From contig NZ_JALBCV010000005.1 in NCBI RefSeq assembly GCF_022602565.1, positions 1-64,000 on the forward strand: 64,000 bases of DNA, in the 5' to 3' direction. The notes under the pieces were generated by a model. The model saw only the letters and a program-made list of their open reading frames with translations, was not told the origin of the DNA and did no database searches. Shown piece after piece: positions 34,518-41,224 of the stretch. The DNA is from Rosenbergiella metrosideri. GTDB lineage: Bacteria > Pseudomonadota > Gammaproteobacteria > Enterobacterales > Enterobacteriaceae. A program made the translations under genes and the position numbers. The first letter of the stretch is position 1. Each line of letters opens with the position of its first letter.

Positions 34518-36917
34518 ATGGAAAGGTTTCTTCTTAACTCGACGTTACTATTGCATCGGTTGAGCACTGTCTCGTTGAATGAGGTATCACTTGATGACAT
34601 GGTGGAGTCATCTGTGTTCCTTACTCAATACGAACAAACGCGTGGTTTGCCTGATCACGTAGCCAAATCGGCTTGGTCAACTCTGGAACAGCGACTCAAA
34701 CAGCGAAATATCAAGATTGGTCCGGTAGCGGCCTTGCGTCTAATAGCTGAAAAGTTTATCAAAAACGAGAAAGATGGCCCCAGAATCGTTCTTGATTTGT
34801 TCTCGGAATGGCAAACGCTGATGAGCCGAGTGTCGTGCCTGCCAATTATGGCATGTCATCAGGTATTTAACTCTGGACCGGCCAGTCAGAAATATAACTT
34901 TCGCTGGCCTTTGTACCCATATCATCCGACTGTTGAGGACTACATTACCCGTGAACGCCTGCATGAAACTCATCAACATCTGAATGGTAGTACCAGTGCG
35001 GAAGAGTGTTGGCTGGATGCACTCAGGCACCCAGAAGTGAGCATCAGAGATTTCGAGAAGGGCTGGGTATCTCAAGAGATGAAACAACTCTGCGCCCAGA
35101 TAGATCCCTCTCTGACGCCTAAAATCTTCAAAGATCGTTTACAAGTCGCATGTAATATCCGCGAAATTCTTTGTCGGGTCGCTCAGGGCGTGGAGTTGCC
35201 AAAGTGGATAGCATCAATGCAGAATCCGCAGCAGTTAGCGGATAGCACCATTCAACACGATGGCCAGGAATATGGGTTTGCTACCGTCTGGCCAACTGAC
35301 GACAAATACAGTCAGGAGTCTGAATTTTGCTGGCTAACTAGGTTATTGGAAAAATGGCGCTATGGTGCGCCCGAAGGGTTGGAACGACTGCTCTGGATTT
35401 ACCTGCTGATTCAAAATCAGTACCTGACCTTATTGGTTCAGCGAGACGATTTTTTCGGTTTTGATCAGTTCCAGAATTACACCATGACAGAGCTGAGGGA
35501 GGAAACTGAGAAATCTTATTTGTCTCGTTTTAAACATGCGCATGGTGCGGGTGTGTATTCTCAGGTGCGTTATCTGGAAGGACGTTTTGCTCCGAAGAGC
35601 GACCCCAGCAAAATGCAAAAATTGTTCTTCAGTATGCTAAGAGGATATTGGGAATACCTGAGTGCTCATATGCCTCTTGAATGGGTGCATGATAAGCCGC
35701 TGACTATGTCGCAAGTACTCGATAATCTCGAACAGGTTGAATCCCATGGTAAGTGTGCAGAGCTAGCGCTAGTGCCGCATTTCATCAAAAGAAAGCCAAA
35801 AAAGGGAGAGGTCTATCCTTACGCATTATTATTTAAGGAGTTGAAGAACCAGGCAGCTATCCTGATAGAAATGCTTAAGTATGAGCCGCGCTTAACACGC
35901 TGGGTCCGGGGAGTGGATGCAGCTGCTAACGAGATGCATGCGCCACCAGAGTTGTTTGGGCCTTTGTTCAGGGTACTAGCCAAATCGGGTATTGCTCATT
36001 TTACCTATCATGTTGGCGAGGACTTTCTACATTTGATTAGTGGCATCCGATCCATTGATGATGCCTTAAGGTTTTTGCCACTACGTAATGGTGACCGACT
36101 TGGTCACTGTACGGCTATTGGTATCACGCCTAGCATCTGGAAACGTTCTTTACCATCATCTTTGTTTACGACTAAAGAAACGCGATTGCTCGATTTAGTG
36201 TTTATTTGGCGGGAACTTCGTAGTCATCCGGATCTACTGCGTTACGCTAGTGATGCAGCGATCGAAGCGGTTCGTTTGGCCCATGAGGTGTTTTCGCTGG
36301 AAGAAGAAATCTCGATTACCACTCTTGACCAAGTGTTTGAAATACGTGGGATATTGGCGGAATCTGAAGGTCTGTTAGGTGAGTTAAATGGGCCATTAAA
36401 ACCTGAATCTCTCTGGCTAGAAGAGTACGAGCATGCTAGAGAGTTGGCTAGAATCGCAGGTATGAACAGGCCTCTGAAGTTGTATAAACAATGGCTTACT
36501 TCTGACAATGTGCTAAAGCAGCGTGCTGAATACGTTGAAGTTGCGTTGGAGGATTTGCCAGATGAGGCGGTACTTTCATTGCAACAGGCAGTGATGACAA
36601 AAATGGCTAGTCGAAACGTCGCGATAGAATGCCCTCCAACCAGCAATACTCGTATCAGCCAGTATCGAGATGTCAGCGAACATCATATCTTTCGTTGGAT
36701 GGGTTTGCCGGGTGAGGCGATTGAAGGAGATGTCCCTATGTCTATTTGTTTGGGGTCTGATGACCCAGGGGTTTTTGCAGCTGATTTAAAATCGGAGTTC
36801 TATCACCTGTTCGTGGTGTTAACCAGAAAGTTCTATTTATCACCAGCAGAGGCTTTGAGAAAGATTGCTGAGGTAAATGAGAATGGACGGATTTATCGTT
36901 TTCACGATGTTAGGTAG
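34518..36917 (+). CDS. rdrB: RADAR-type adenosine deaminase RdrB
   Basis: The 799-aa protein has the metal-dependent adenosine/AMP deaminase motif set spread over a very long chain. HETHQHLNG at residues 149-157 supplies the first metal histidines, HVGED at 498-502 is the HAGE-like motif with the catalytic Glu, RLGHCTAIG has His530, and GSDDPG has Asp748/Asp749. Ordinary adenosine deaminases have about 350 residues; the large insertions match RdrB, which assembles a dodecameric shell and deaminates adenosine/dATP or RNA to inosine. ATG 34518 is chosen with AAGGA 6 nt upstream; a TTG at 34512 is in frame. It starts 26 bp after rdrA, in one operon. Confidence 0.9.
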   Translation: MERFLLNSTLLLHRLSTVSLNEVSLDDMVESSVFLTQYEQTRGLPDHVAKSAWSTLEQRLKQRNIKIGPVAALRLIAEKFIKNEKDGPRIVLDLFSEWQTLMSRVSCLPIMACHQVFNSGPASQKYNFRWPLYPYHPTVEDYITRERLHETHQHLNGSTSAEECWLDALRHPEVSIRDFEKGWVSQEMKQLCAQIDPSLTPKIFKDRLQVACNIREILCRVAQGVELPKWIASMQNPQQLADSTIQHDGQEYGFATVWPTDDKYSQESEFCWLTRLLEKWRYGAPEGLERLLWIYLLIQNQYLTLLVQRDDFFGFDQFQNYTMTELREETEKSYLSRFKHAHGAGVYSQVRYLEGRFAPKSDPSKMQKLFFSMLRGYWEYLSAHMPLEWVHDKPLTMSQVLDNLEQVESHGKCAELALVPHFIKRKPKKGEVYPYALLFKELKNQAAILIEMLKYEPRLTRWVRGVDAAANEMHAPPELFGPLFRVLAKSGIAHFTYHVGEDFLHLISGIRSIDDALRFLPLRNGDRLGHCTAIGITPSIWKRSLPSSLFTTKETRLLDLVFIWRELRSHPDLLRYASDAAIEAVRLAHEVFSLEEEISITTLDQVFEIRGILAESEGLLGELNGPLKPESLWLEEYEHARELARIAGMNRPLKLYKQWLTSDNVLKQRAEYVEVALEDLPDEAVLSLQQAVMTKMASRNVAIECPPTSNTRISQYRDVSEHHIFRWMGLPGEAIEGDVPMSICLGSDDPGVFAADLKSEFYHLFVVLTRKFYLSPAEALRKIAEVNENGRIYRFHDVR

Positions 36918-36952
36918 CAAATAGGACATCCATAATTCTATAGTAATAACCT

Positions 36953-36982
36953 AGAGTGATCACAATTCTGATCACTCTTTTT
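36953..36982 (+). terminator. Terminator of the RADAR operon
   Basis: AGAGTGATC, an 8-nt loop and GATCACTCT form a perfect 9-bp hairpin followed by TTTT, 36 nt after the rdrB stop. It overlaps the beginning of the right iteron-like repeat. Confidence 0.75.
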
Positions 36983-37114
36983 ATCACAAAAAGGTGATCA
37001 AAGCGGGTGTTTAATAACCAATATATAGATAAGCTAATGATTTCATTAAAATGATCACCTTTTTCAAAAGTGATCATTTTCGCGTTTTTGTTTTTCGGCG
37101 TAACAGTGTTGTGG
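36956..37114. repeat. Right copy of the iteron-like repeat flanking the RADAR genes, GATC-rich
   Basis: This segment contains five TGATCA-type units within 120 bp (36957-36963, 36970-36975, 36993-37000, 37052-37059, 37070-37076). The 13-bp AAAAAGGTGATCA (36988-37000) is perfectly inverted at 37052-37064. It is homologous to 31145-31283. GGTGATCA differs by one base from GGTGAACA, which I recall as the P4 alpha-protein iteron. Confidence 0.65.
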
Positions 37115-37774
37115 TCAGTGACCTTCGTTGTTTAAAAGCTGGTGGAGGGATTGAGTGGGTACGACCTTTAGACACTTAGTGATTGCCTTACAACCAAAAC
37201 GCTTAACCTGTGGATTGATTCGCTTCTTAGTGATATTTTTTGCGAGGTAGCTAAGCCGATACACAATTCGACCAAACATCTCTATATCGCCACGTTTCCA
37301 TAAGTAATAACAGTTCGTGGGTAAACTCAATGAGCCTCCAGTCGTACTAGTCCATAGCATTTTAGTCTTATCCATCAACTTCTTGGGATGATGCACCTTC
37401 TGACCATTGATGAGCAAAACACAGTGGTAATGCTGGCGTGGACTTCTACCATGCTCTCGCGCCCAAATTAACTCGCACCATGCTTTAGAGTACTCTTTTT
37501 CTAACAATAAGGAGTATTTTCGGCTGAACTGGCTTATCACTGAATTGTTCTCACTGTATTCCCTAACATGCAGGTCAAAACGAACCACCAGCACTTTACT
37601 AGACCGACCACATGCCTCGATTAAGGTCTTCAACATTGAGTTGAGTATCCGTTTATCTGGATAGATATTACGAGTAAGCCATGCGTAAACCGGTAATACG
37701 TAATCTTGATACTTAGCGTGACTAATCTTAATCCGTGAAATAATGAAGGGGTTAGCTGAATCCTGAACAGACAT
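37115..37774 (-). CDS. YagK/YfjJ family (inovirus Gp2-like) putative replication protein
   Basis: The 219-aa protein belongs by pattern to the YagK/YfjJ C-terminal / inovirus Gp2 family seen in P4-like cryptic elements. It shows VLVVRFDLHVREY near residue 65, a WAREHGRSPRQHYHCVLLIN block with His115-x-His117, and RLSYLAKNITKKR with Tyr176. These three elements in this order resemble the motifs of HUH rolling-circle initiators (motif 2 HxH and a catalytic Tyr followed by AK). Biochemical function is not established for the family. Stop codon abuts the right iteron-like repeat, so the pair could be an initiator and its target. Confidence 0.75.
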   Translation of the reverse strand: MSVQDSANPFIISRIKISHAKYQDYVLPVYAWLTRNIYPDKRILNSMLKTLIEACGRSSKVLVVRFDLHVREYSENNSVISQFSRKYSLLLEKEYSKAWCELIWAREHGRSPRQHYHCVLLINGQKVHHPKKLMDKTKMLWTSTTGGSLSLPTNCYYLWKRGDIEMFGRIVYRLSYLAKNITKKRINPQVKRFGCKAITKCLKVVPTQSLHQLLNNEGH

Positions 37775-37899
37775 ATATTATCAATATCCTACTTTTCTAT
37801 TCATGCTCAAGCGCCGTGGCGCAGCAACTAGCACAGGTTTTATCGGGTCAAAATACCGTAAGTCATGTTTGTTTTGGTGCAACCTAACGGCGTGACTGA

Positions 37900-37925
37900 T
37901 CCCCAGAAAGTTCTCTGGGGGTATC
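37900..37925. other. Hairpin downstream of the alpA-like gene
   Basis: CCCCAGA and TCTGGGG pair across a short loop 12 bp beyond the alpA stop. There is no T run. It may weakly terminate or process the alpA transcript. The surrounding 160 bp (37775-37935) carry no gene I can support. Confidence 0.4.
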
Positions 37926-37935
37926 AAAATGATTT

Positions 37936-38136
37936 TTATTTTGCTTTCAATGTCTCGGGTAGCCAGCCTAGCGTAATTTTTCCTATTTTCTCTGCGGGTG
38001 GGAATTTTCCCTCTCTTATTCGTCGATTAAGTGTAGCCACGCTTATCCGTAGATAGCGGCTGACCTCTTGTTTAGTCAGATAACGATTTATCAATACCGG
38101 CCGCATAAGTTGTTCATTTGAAAGTGTTTGATTCAT
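37936..38136 (-). CDS. AlpA-like excisionase/regulator
   Basis: The 66-aa protein has the AlpA/MerR-type winged helix-turn-helix: LINRYLTKQEVSRYLRIS followed by VATLNRRIREGKFPPAEKIG and a final GWLPETLKA. AlpA proteins activate integrase expression and act as excisionases in P4-like and CP4-57-type elements, so this is the likely directionality factor of the island. ATG 38136 overlaps the stop of the upstream small ORF (ATGA), implying coupled translation; an upstream in-frame start at 38184 is less likely. Sits near the right end of the element, as usual. Confidence 0.85.
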   Translation of the reverse strand: MNQTLSNEQLMRPVLINRYLTKQEVSRYLRISVATLNRRIREGKFPPAEKIGKITLGWLPETLKAK

Positions 38137-38360
38137 TCCTGCCATAAACCATGACACCACAGCAATAAGTCGGAAAGTAACCAAGCACAGCTACTATTGC
38201 CAAGCTTTTTTCTGGCCGGAAATTGCTTCACTTTTTCAAGTTCGAATGCTTTGGAACGGGAAATGGAGGTAATCAGTAGACGTTCAGATTCTCTGACGAG
38301 TCGCTCGCAGGCATGCCCATAAAGCTCAAGAATAGACTTACGATTCAAAGGAGTAGACAT
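38133..38360 (-). CDS. Small hypothetical protein coupled to alpA
   Basis: A 75-aa frame reads MSTPLNRKSILELYGHACER and ends with its TGA overlapping the alpA ATG (ATGA), which supports it as a real upstream partner gene. It is charged in the middle (RSKAFELEKVKQF) with a tryptophan-rich hydrophobic tail (WLLSDLLLWCHGLWQ). No family recognised. Ribosome-binding site weak. Could be a small regulator acting with AlpA. Confidence 0.6.
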   Translation of the reverse strand: MSTPLNRKSILELYGHACERLVRESERLLITSISRSKAFELEKVKQFPARKKLGNSSCAWLLSDLLLWCHGLWQE

Positions 38361-38424
38361 AGTTATTTCTCATCTGTCTTGGAAAGTATGAGGCTATTCT
38401 GACGTGGCTTTACAGGATAAAAAA

Positions 38425-38445
38425 GGAGACCACTGACTGGTCTCC
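38425..38445 (-). terminator. Terminator of the 249-aa hypothetical gene
   Basis: GGAGACCA and TGGTCTCC form a perfect hairpin. On the minus strand it is followed by seven T (forward A7 at 38418-38424), directly after the stop codon at 38451. Confidence 0.9.
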
Positions 38446-38450
38446 ACTTT

Positions 38451-39200
38451 TTATTTTTTAGGTGAGAGCCAAGGCTGGAGTTTTCCGGATTTTTTGAGTT
38501 GAGAGATATTTTTTTTGAGGGTATCGATGCGAGAACAGGTCTCAGGGTGCTGTTGCTCTTCTTGCGTAATTTTATAGGTACTGATTAACGTCGGTGAACT
38601 CAGCATATACTCAAGAATGTCATCATGAATCGCGTTAGCAATCATTATTATAGTGATCGACCTATTCGGAAATCGCTTAGAGAAATCGGCACAATAGTCA
38701 CGAGCAAGAGACTCTGTGAGGTTCAACAATTTTTGTTTCTGTAGCTTAGAGGCTTGGGCACCTTTGCGTGCAATACGTTTTTGGCTGTCTTTTACGTTAT
38801 TGATGACGTAGCCACTGGTGACAAGGCTCTCTTTACGGGAAATCTCTTGGATTAGCATAGCGACTCGTGGTAGCTGCAAGATATTGAGTGCATCGATAAT
38901 GCTTCCCCGTACCCAATCACTAACATCATAATCGTTGTAAGCTGGATGCTCATAGCTTGTCCCTGCTAAGTAACGCTTGGCTTCACTATGGCTATCGGTA
39001 TTTTGTTCTTGCCTTAACAGCATTTCAACTTCAATCAGTTTATTAATCCCAAAACCGAGAAGCGTCAATGAATGCTTGTCATCTTCTTTAAGTAGGTCAT
39101 TTCCAGACTGCTGGCGCTCGTATTCTATATCGCCAAGTGCATCATCAAGTACAGAGGATAAATGAAAGGGAGGTAGGGGATCATAAGTACTTTTAGACAT
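38451..39200 (-). CDS. Hypothetical protein (249 aa) next to attR
   Basis: No domain was recognised. The protein is soluble and mostly helical, with an acidic N-terminal half (LSSVLDDALGDIEYERQQ), a lysine-rich segment (KRIARKGAQASKLQKQK) in the middle and RSITIIMIANAIHDDILEYM followed by a basic end (LKKNISQLKKSGK). It could bind nucleic acid through the basic parts, but this is speculation. It is the first gene inside the right boundary of the island and has its own strong terminator, so it may be regulated separately as a control or stabilisation gene. Confidence 0.65.
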   Translation of the reverse strand: MSKSTYDPLPPFHLSSVLDDALGDIEYERQQSGNDLLKEDDKHSLTLLGFGINKLIEVEMLLRQEQNTDSHSEAKRYLAGTSYEHPAYNDYDVSDWVRGSIIDALNILQLPRVAMLIQEISRKESLVTSGYVINNVKDSQKRIARKGAQASKLQKQKLLNLTESLARDYCADFSKRFPNRSITIIMIANAIHDDILEYMLSSPTLISTYKITQEEQQHPETCSRIDTLKKNISQLKKSGKLQPWLSPKK

Positions 39201-39238
39201 TATTGTTAAGTTCTAATGGGGAGGTTGGAGAATGTTGC

Positions 39239-39262
39239 GTAGTCATCCGTGTAGTCACTTTC
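39239..39262. other. Candidate integrase arm-type sites, right end
   Basis: GTAGTCA-TCC-GTGTAGTCACTTTC nearly repeats the pair at 22164-22187 and lies 15 bp from the right copy of the 62-bp repeat. Spacing of the two GTAGTCA units is identical (12 bp). Confidence 0.55.
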
Positions 39263-39276
39263 ATAAAAAAGGCATC

Positions 39277-39338
39277 ATCCTTTCGGATAATGCCTTTCTT
39301 TTGAATCAGTTACGAATGAAGATTAGTTCATGCCGTAT
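39277..39338. repeat. attR, 62-bp direct repeat containing the fis 3' end and terminator
   Basis: Perfect copy of 21971-22032. It covers the last codons of fis and its Rho-independent terminator: on the minus strand AAAGGCATTATCC-GAAA-GGATGATGCCTTTT followed by a T run. The repeat is much longer than a typical core of 15-20 bp, which suggests the element carried this segment itself. Confidence 0.93.
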
Positions 39339-39619
39339 TTTTTCAGTTTCTTGCGCAGCGTACCACGGTTGATACCCATCATCAGTGCTGCACGAGTTTG
39401 GTTACCACGGGTATACTGCATTACCATGTCCAACAGGGGCTGTTCTACTTCAGCCAGGACCAATTCATAGAGTTCATTAACATCTTGACCATTTAACTGT
39501 GAAAAGTAGTTTTTCAAAGCTTGTTTTACATTATCACGCAATGGTTTTTGGGTGACTTGGTCTTGTGAGTTAACAGTTGAAACGGTCAGTACGTCAGAAT
39601 TTACGCGTTGTTCGAACAT
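39323..39619 (-). CDS. fis: DNA-binding protein Fis
   Basis: The 98-aa protein reads almost identically to E. coli Fis, including [20 protein letters not shown] and the final [10 protein letters not shown] with its helix-turn-helix recognition helix. It is a nucleoid protein and growth-phase-dependent regulator of rRNA, tRNA and other promoters. It follows dusB by 25 bp in the conserved dusB-fis operon. The genomic island is inserted directly behind its stop; the gene is not damaged because attR recreates its 3' end. Confidence 0.99.
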   Translation of the reverse strand: MFEQRVNSDVLTVSTVNSQDQVTQKPLRDNVKQALKNYFSQLNGQDVNELYELVLAEVEQPLLDMVMQYTRGNQTRAALMMGINRGTLRKKLKKYGMN

Positions 39620-39644
39620 AGTTCTTTAAGCTCTTTTTTTTCGT

Positions 39645-40610
39645 TTACGCCAGGTTTTCGAAGTATGCTTCCAACGCTTCCAGTTGTTCACTGGCATCCT
39701 CTATAGCGTTGAATGAGCGCCGAAACTGGTCATCAGGGGCATGTTCTTGTAAGTACCAAGAGACATGTTTGCGGGCAATACGGTATCCCTTGGCATGGCC
39801 ATAAAAGCTATGCAACTCCCGTATGTGTCCGATTAGCATAGACTTCACCTCAACGAGTGGTTTCGGTGCAAGTAGCTCCCCTGTGTCCAGGTAATGCTGG
39901 ATTTCCCGGAAGATCCATGGTCTTCCCTGAGCAGCACGGCCTATCATTAGGGCATCAGCCCCAGTGTAGTCCAGTACCGCCCTGGCTTTATGCGGGTCAG
40001 TGATGTCTCCATTCGCAATAACGGGAATAGAGACATTCTGCTTAACTGTCCGAATACTGTCGTATTCTGCTTCCCCATTAAACAAGCAGGCACGAGTCCG
40101 GCCATGAATGGTTAATGCTTGAATACCACAGCGCTCAGCCAATTGGGCAATTTCAACACAATTGCGATTATCGGTATCCCATCCGGTACGAATCTTTAGC
40201 GTGACAGGTACGTCAACCCCATTCACCACGGCACGTAGAATAGACTCTACGATATCGGGATATTGGAGTAAGGCTGAACCCGCCATCTTACGATTCACTT
40301 TTTTGGCTGGGCAACCCATATTGATATCAATAACTTGCGCGCCAGAATCCACGTTAATTCTCGCGGCTGCAGCCATCTCATCGGGATCACATCCTGCTAT
40401 CTGTACCGAGCGGATACCTGGCTCATCACTATGTACCATACGTAGTCGAGATTTATCACTTGCCCATACTTGTGGGTTCGATGACAACATCTCTGACACG
40501 GTCAATCCAGCACCATTTTCATAACAAAGCGTACGAAAAGGACGATCAGTGATCCCGGCCATCGGCGCGGCAATCAGGCGATTTCGAAGCTGGTATTGTC
40601 CAATGCGCAT
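39645..40610 (-). CDS. dusB: tRNA-dihydrouridine synthase B
   Basis: The 321-aa protein starts [20 protein letters not shown] as in E. coli, with FMN-binding TIM-barrel motifs [11 protein letters not shown] (catalytic Cys in the MGCPAKK stretch), [15 protein letters not shown] and [10 protein letters not shown]. It reduces a uridine in the tRNA D-loop to dihydrouridine, using NADPH. ATG 40610 is chosen from homology; the frame is open to 40694 but would run into the promoter. First gene of the dusB-fis operon. Confidence 0.97.
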   Translation of the reverse strand: MRIGQYQLRNRLIAAPMAGITDRPFRTLCYENGAGLTVSEMLSSNPQVWASDKSRLRMVHSDEPGIRSVQIAGCDPDEMAAAARINVDSGAQVIDINMGCPAKKVNRKMAGSALLQYPDIVESILRAVVNGVDVPVTLKIRTGWDTDNRNCVEIAQLAERCGIQALTIHGRTRACLFNGEAEYDSIRTVKQNVSIPVIANGDITDPHKARAVLDYTGADALMIGRAAQGRPWIFREIQHYLDTGELLAPKPLVEVKSMLIGHIRELHSFYGHAKGYRIARKHVSWYLQEHAPDDQFRRSFNAIEDASEQLEALEAYFENLA

Positions 40611-40640
40611 AGGGTAGAAAGTGGCCTTAAATGTTCGCAA

Positions 40641-40677
40641 GGCGGCGTATATTACGCATTTTTTATGGAAGATGAAA
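40641..40677 (-). promoter_or_regulatory. fis operon promoter
   Basis: On the minus strand TTTCAT, 17 bp, TAATAT, then ACGCCGCCTTGC reproduces the E. coli dusB-fis promoter including the extended GCG just before the -10 and the GC-rich discriminator. This discriminator makes the promoter sensitive to ppGpp/DksA stringent control. The site lies 31 bp upstream of the dusB ATG. Confidence 0.85.
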
Positions 40678-40861
40678 GGCCAAACTTTGAACAATTTGTT
40701 TTAAAGTCACCTTTTGTTCACTGCAGACTAGGGTGGAGTATAACAATATCTTTATTAAACAGTGTGTTATCTATTTTTTTGTTTTCAAATTCACGGGTTA
40801 GGAGGATAAAAAGCTTTGAAAAAGTTATCTCCCTCCCTAGCGTTATGCCGCTATTGACCCC

Positions 40862-41118
40862 CCTCCGTCCATTCAACGGCTGGGTGGGGCGGTTATTGTT
40901 TTGCCAAGCAGCGATTTAATACGGTCAAGTTGTTGTGAAGAAAGTGAGACACTCTCCTTCATCACAAGCCAACCAATCCCTTCTTTACAAAGTGGGTATT
41001 GGCTGCCTAGGACTCCCCAGTTTTCCAGCGAGTTATTCCCTGTGTAGGACTAAAGTATTGCATAGGCTGAAGGGGTGACTAGGAGAGCGGATAGACAGAG
41101 TGGGAGAAATCCTTTCAT
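40862..41118 (-). pseudogene. Alpha-carbonic anhydrase remnant
   Basis: Minus-strand reading from ATG 41118 gives a good signal peptide MKGFLPLCLSALLVTPSAYA, then a TAG where a Trp codon is expected in W-SYTGNNSLENWG, the alpha-carbonic-anhydrase start. YPLCKEGIGWLVMKESVS then jumps to the C-terminal part (typical PPCSEGVxWxVLK), so the middle with the three zinc histidines is deleted. Finally NNRPTQPLNGR, the family C-terminus, is only reached by a one-base shift near 40895. Three independent lesions make this a dead gene. Lies between prmA and dusB. Confidence 0.82.
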
Positions 41119-41132
41119 GTATCTTCCTATAT

Positions 41133-41189
41133 TATCGCGGCACTCCCCTTAGTGCGGCGATAATATAAGCTTACCTCAGGTAAGCTTAT
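41133..41189. repeat. Two adjacent palindromes upstream of the carbonic anhydrase remnant
   Basis: ATTATCGCGGCACT/AGTGCGGCGATAAT (one mismatch) at 41133-41166 is directly followed by the 12-bp perfect ATAAGCTTACCT/AGGTAAGCTTAT around one base (41165-41189). No T run follows. They lie beyond the prmA stop codon and could terminate or stabilise its transcript. Confidence 0.55.
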
Positions 41190-41224
41190 TAACGGGTTAA
41201 GCAAAGCGTATGTAAAGCTTTTGC

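Larger units (their letters stand above)
21971..39338. mobile_element. 17.4-kb genomic island inserted at the 3' end of fis
   Basis: The element is bounded by a perfect 62-bp direct repeat (21971-22032 and 39277-39338) containing the last four codons, stop and terminator of fis. It carries a P4-type integrase next to the left end, a small ORF, a YgjP-type protease and type I restriction-modification genes, a RADAR-type pair, a YagK/YfjJ-like protein and an AlpA-like regulator next to the right end. This composition is typical of P4-like satellites and integrative defence islands. No structural phage genes or conjugation genes are present, so it would need a helper for transfer. Integration leaves fis intact. 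Confidence 0.92.

Noticed and set aside
24710-36917. Considering hsd genes plus rdrAB as one new composite defence system
   Set aside because: Both are known systems with separate, divergent operons; there is no sequence sign of shared subunits. They are reported as neighbours.
39645-40694. Longer DusB start at 40694
   Set aside because: The extra 28 residues would be encoded by the conserved fis-operon promoter; homology supports ATG 40610.
40596-40919. 107-aa plus-strand frame over the dusB promoter and carbonic anhydrase remnant
   Set aside because: Antisense to the fis promoter and the remnant; no ribosome-binding site and no recognisable domain.
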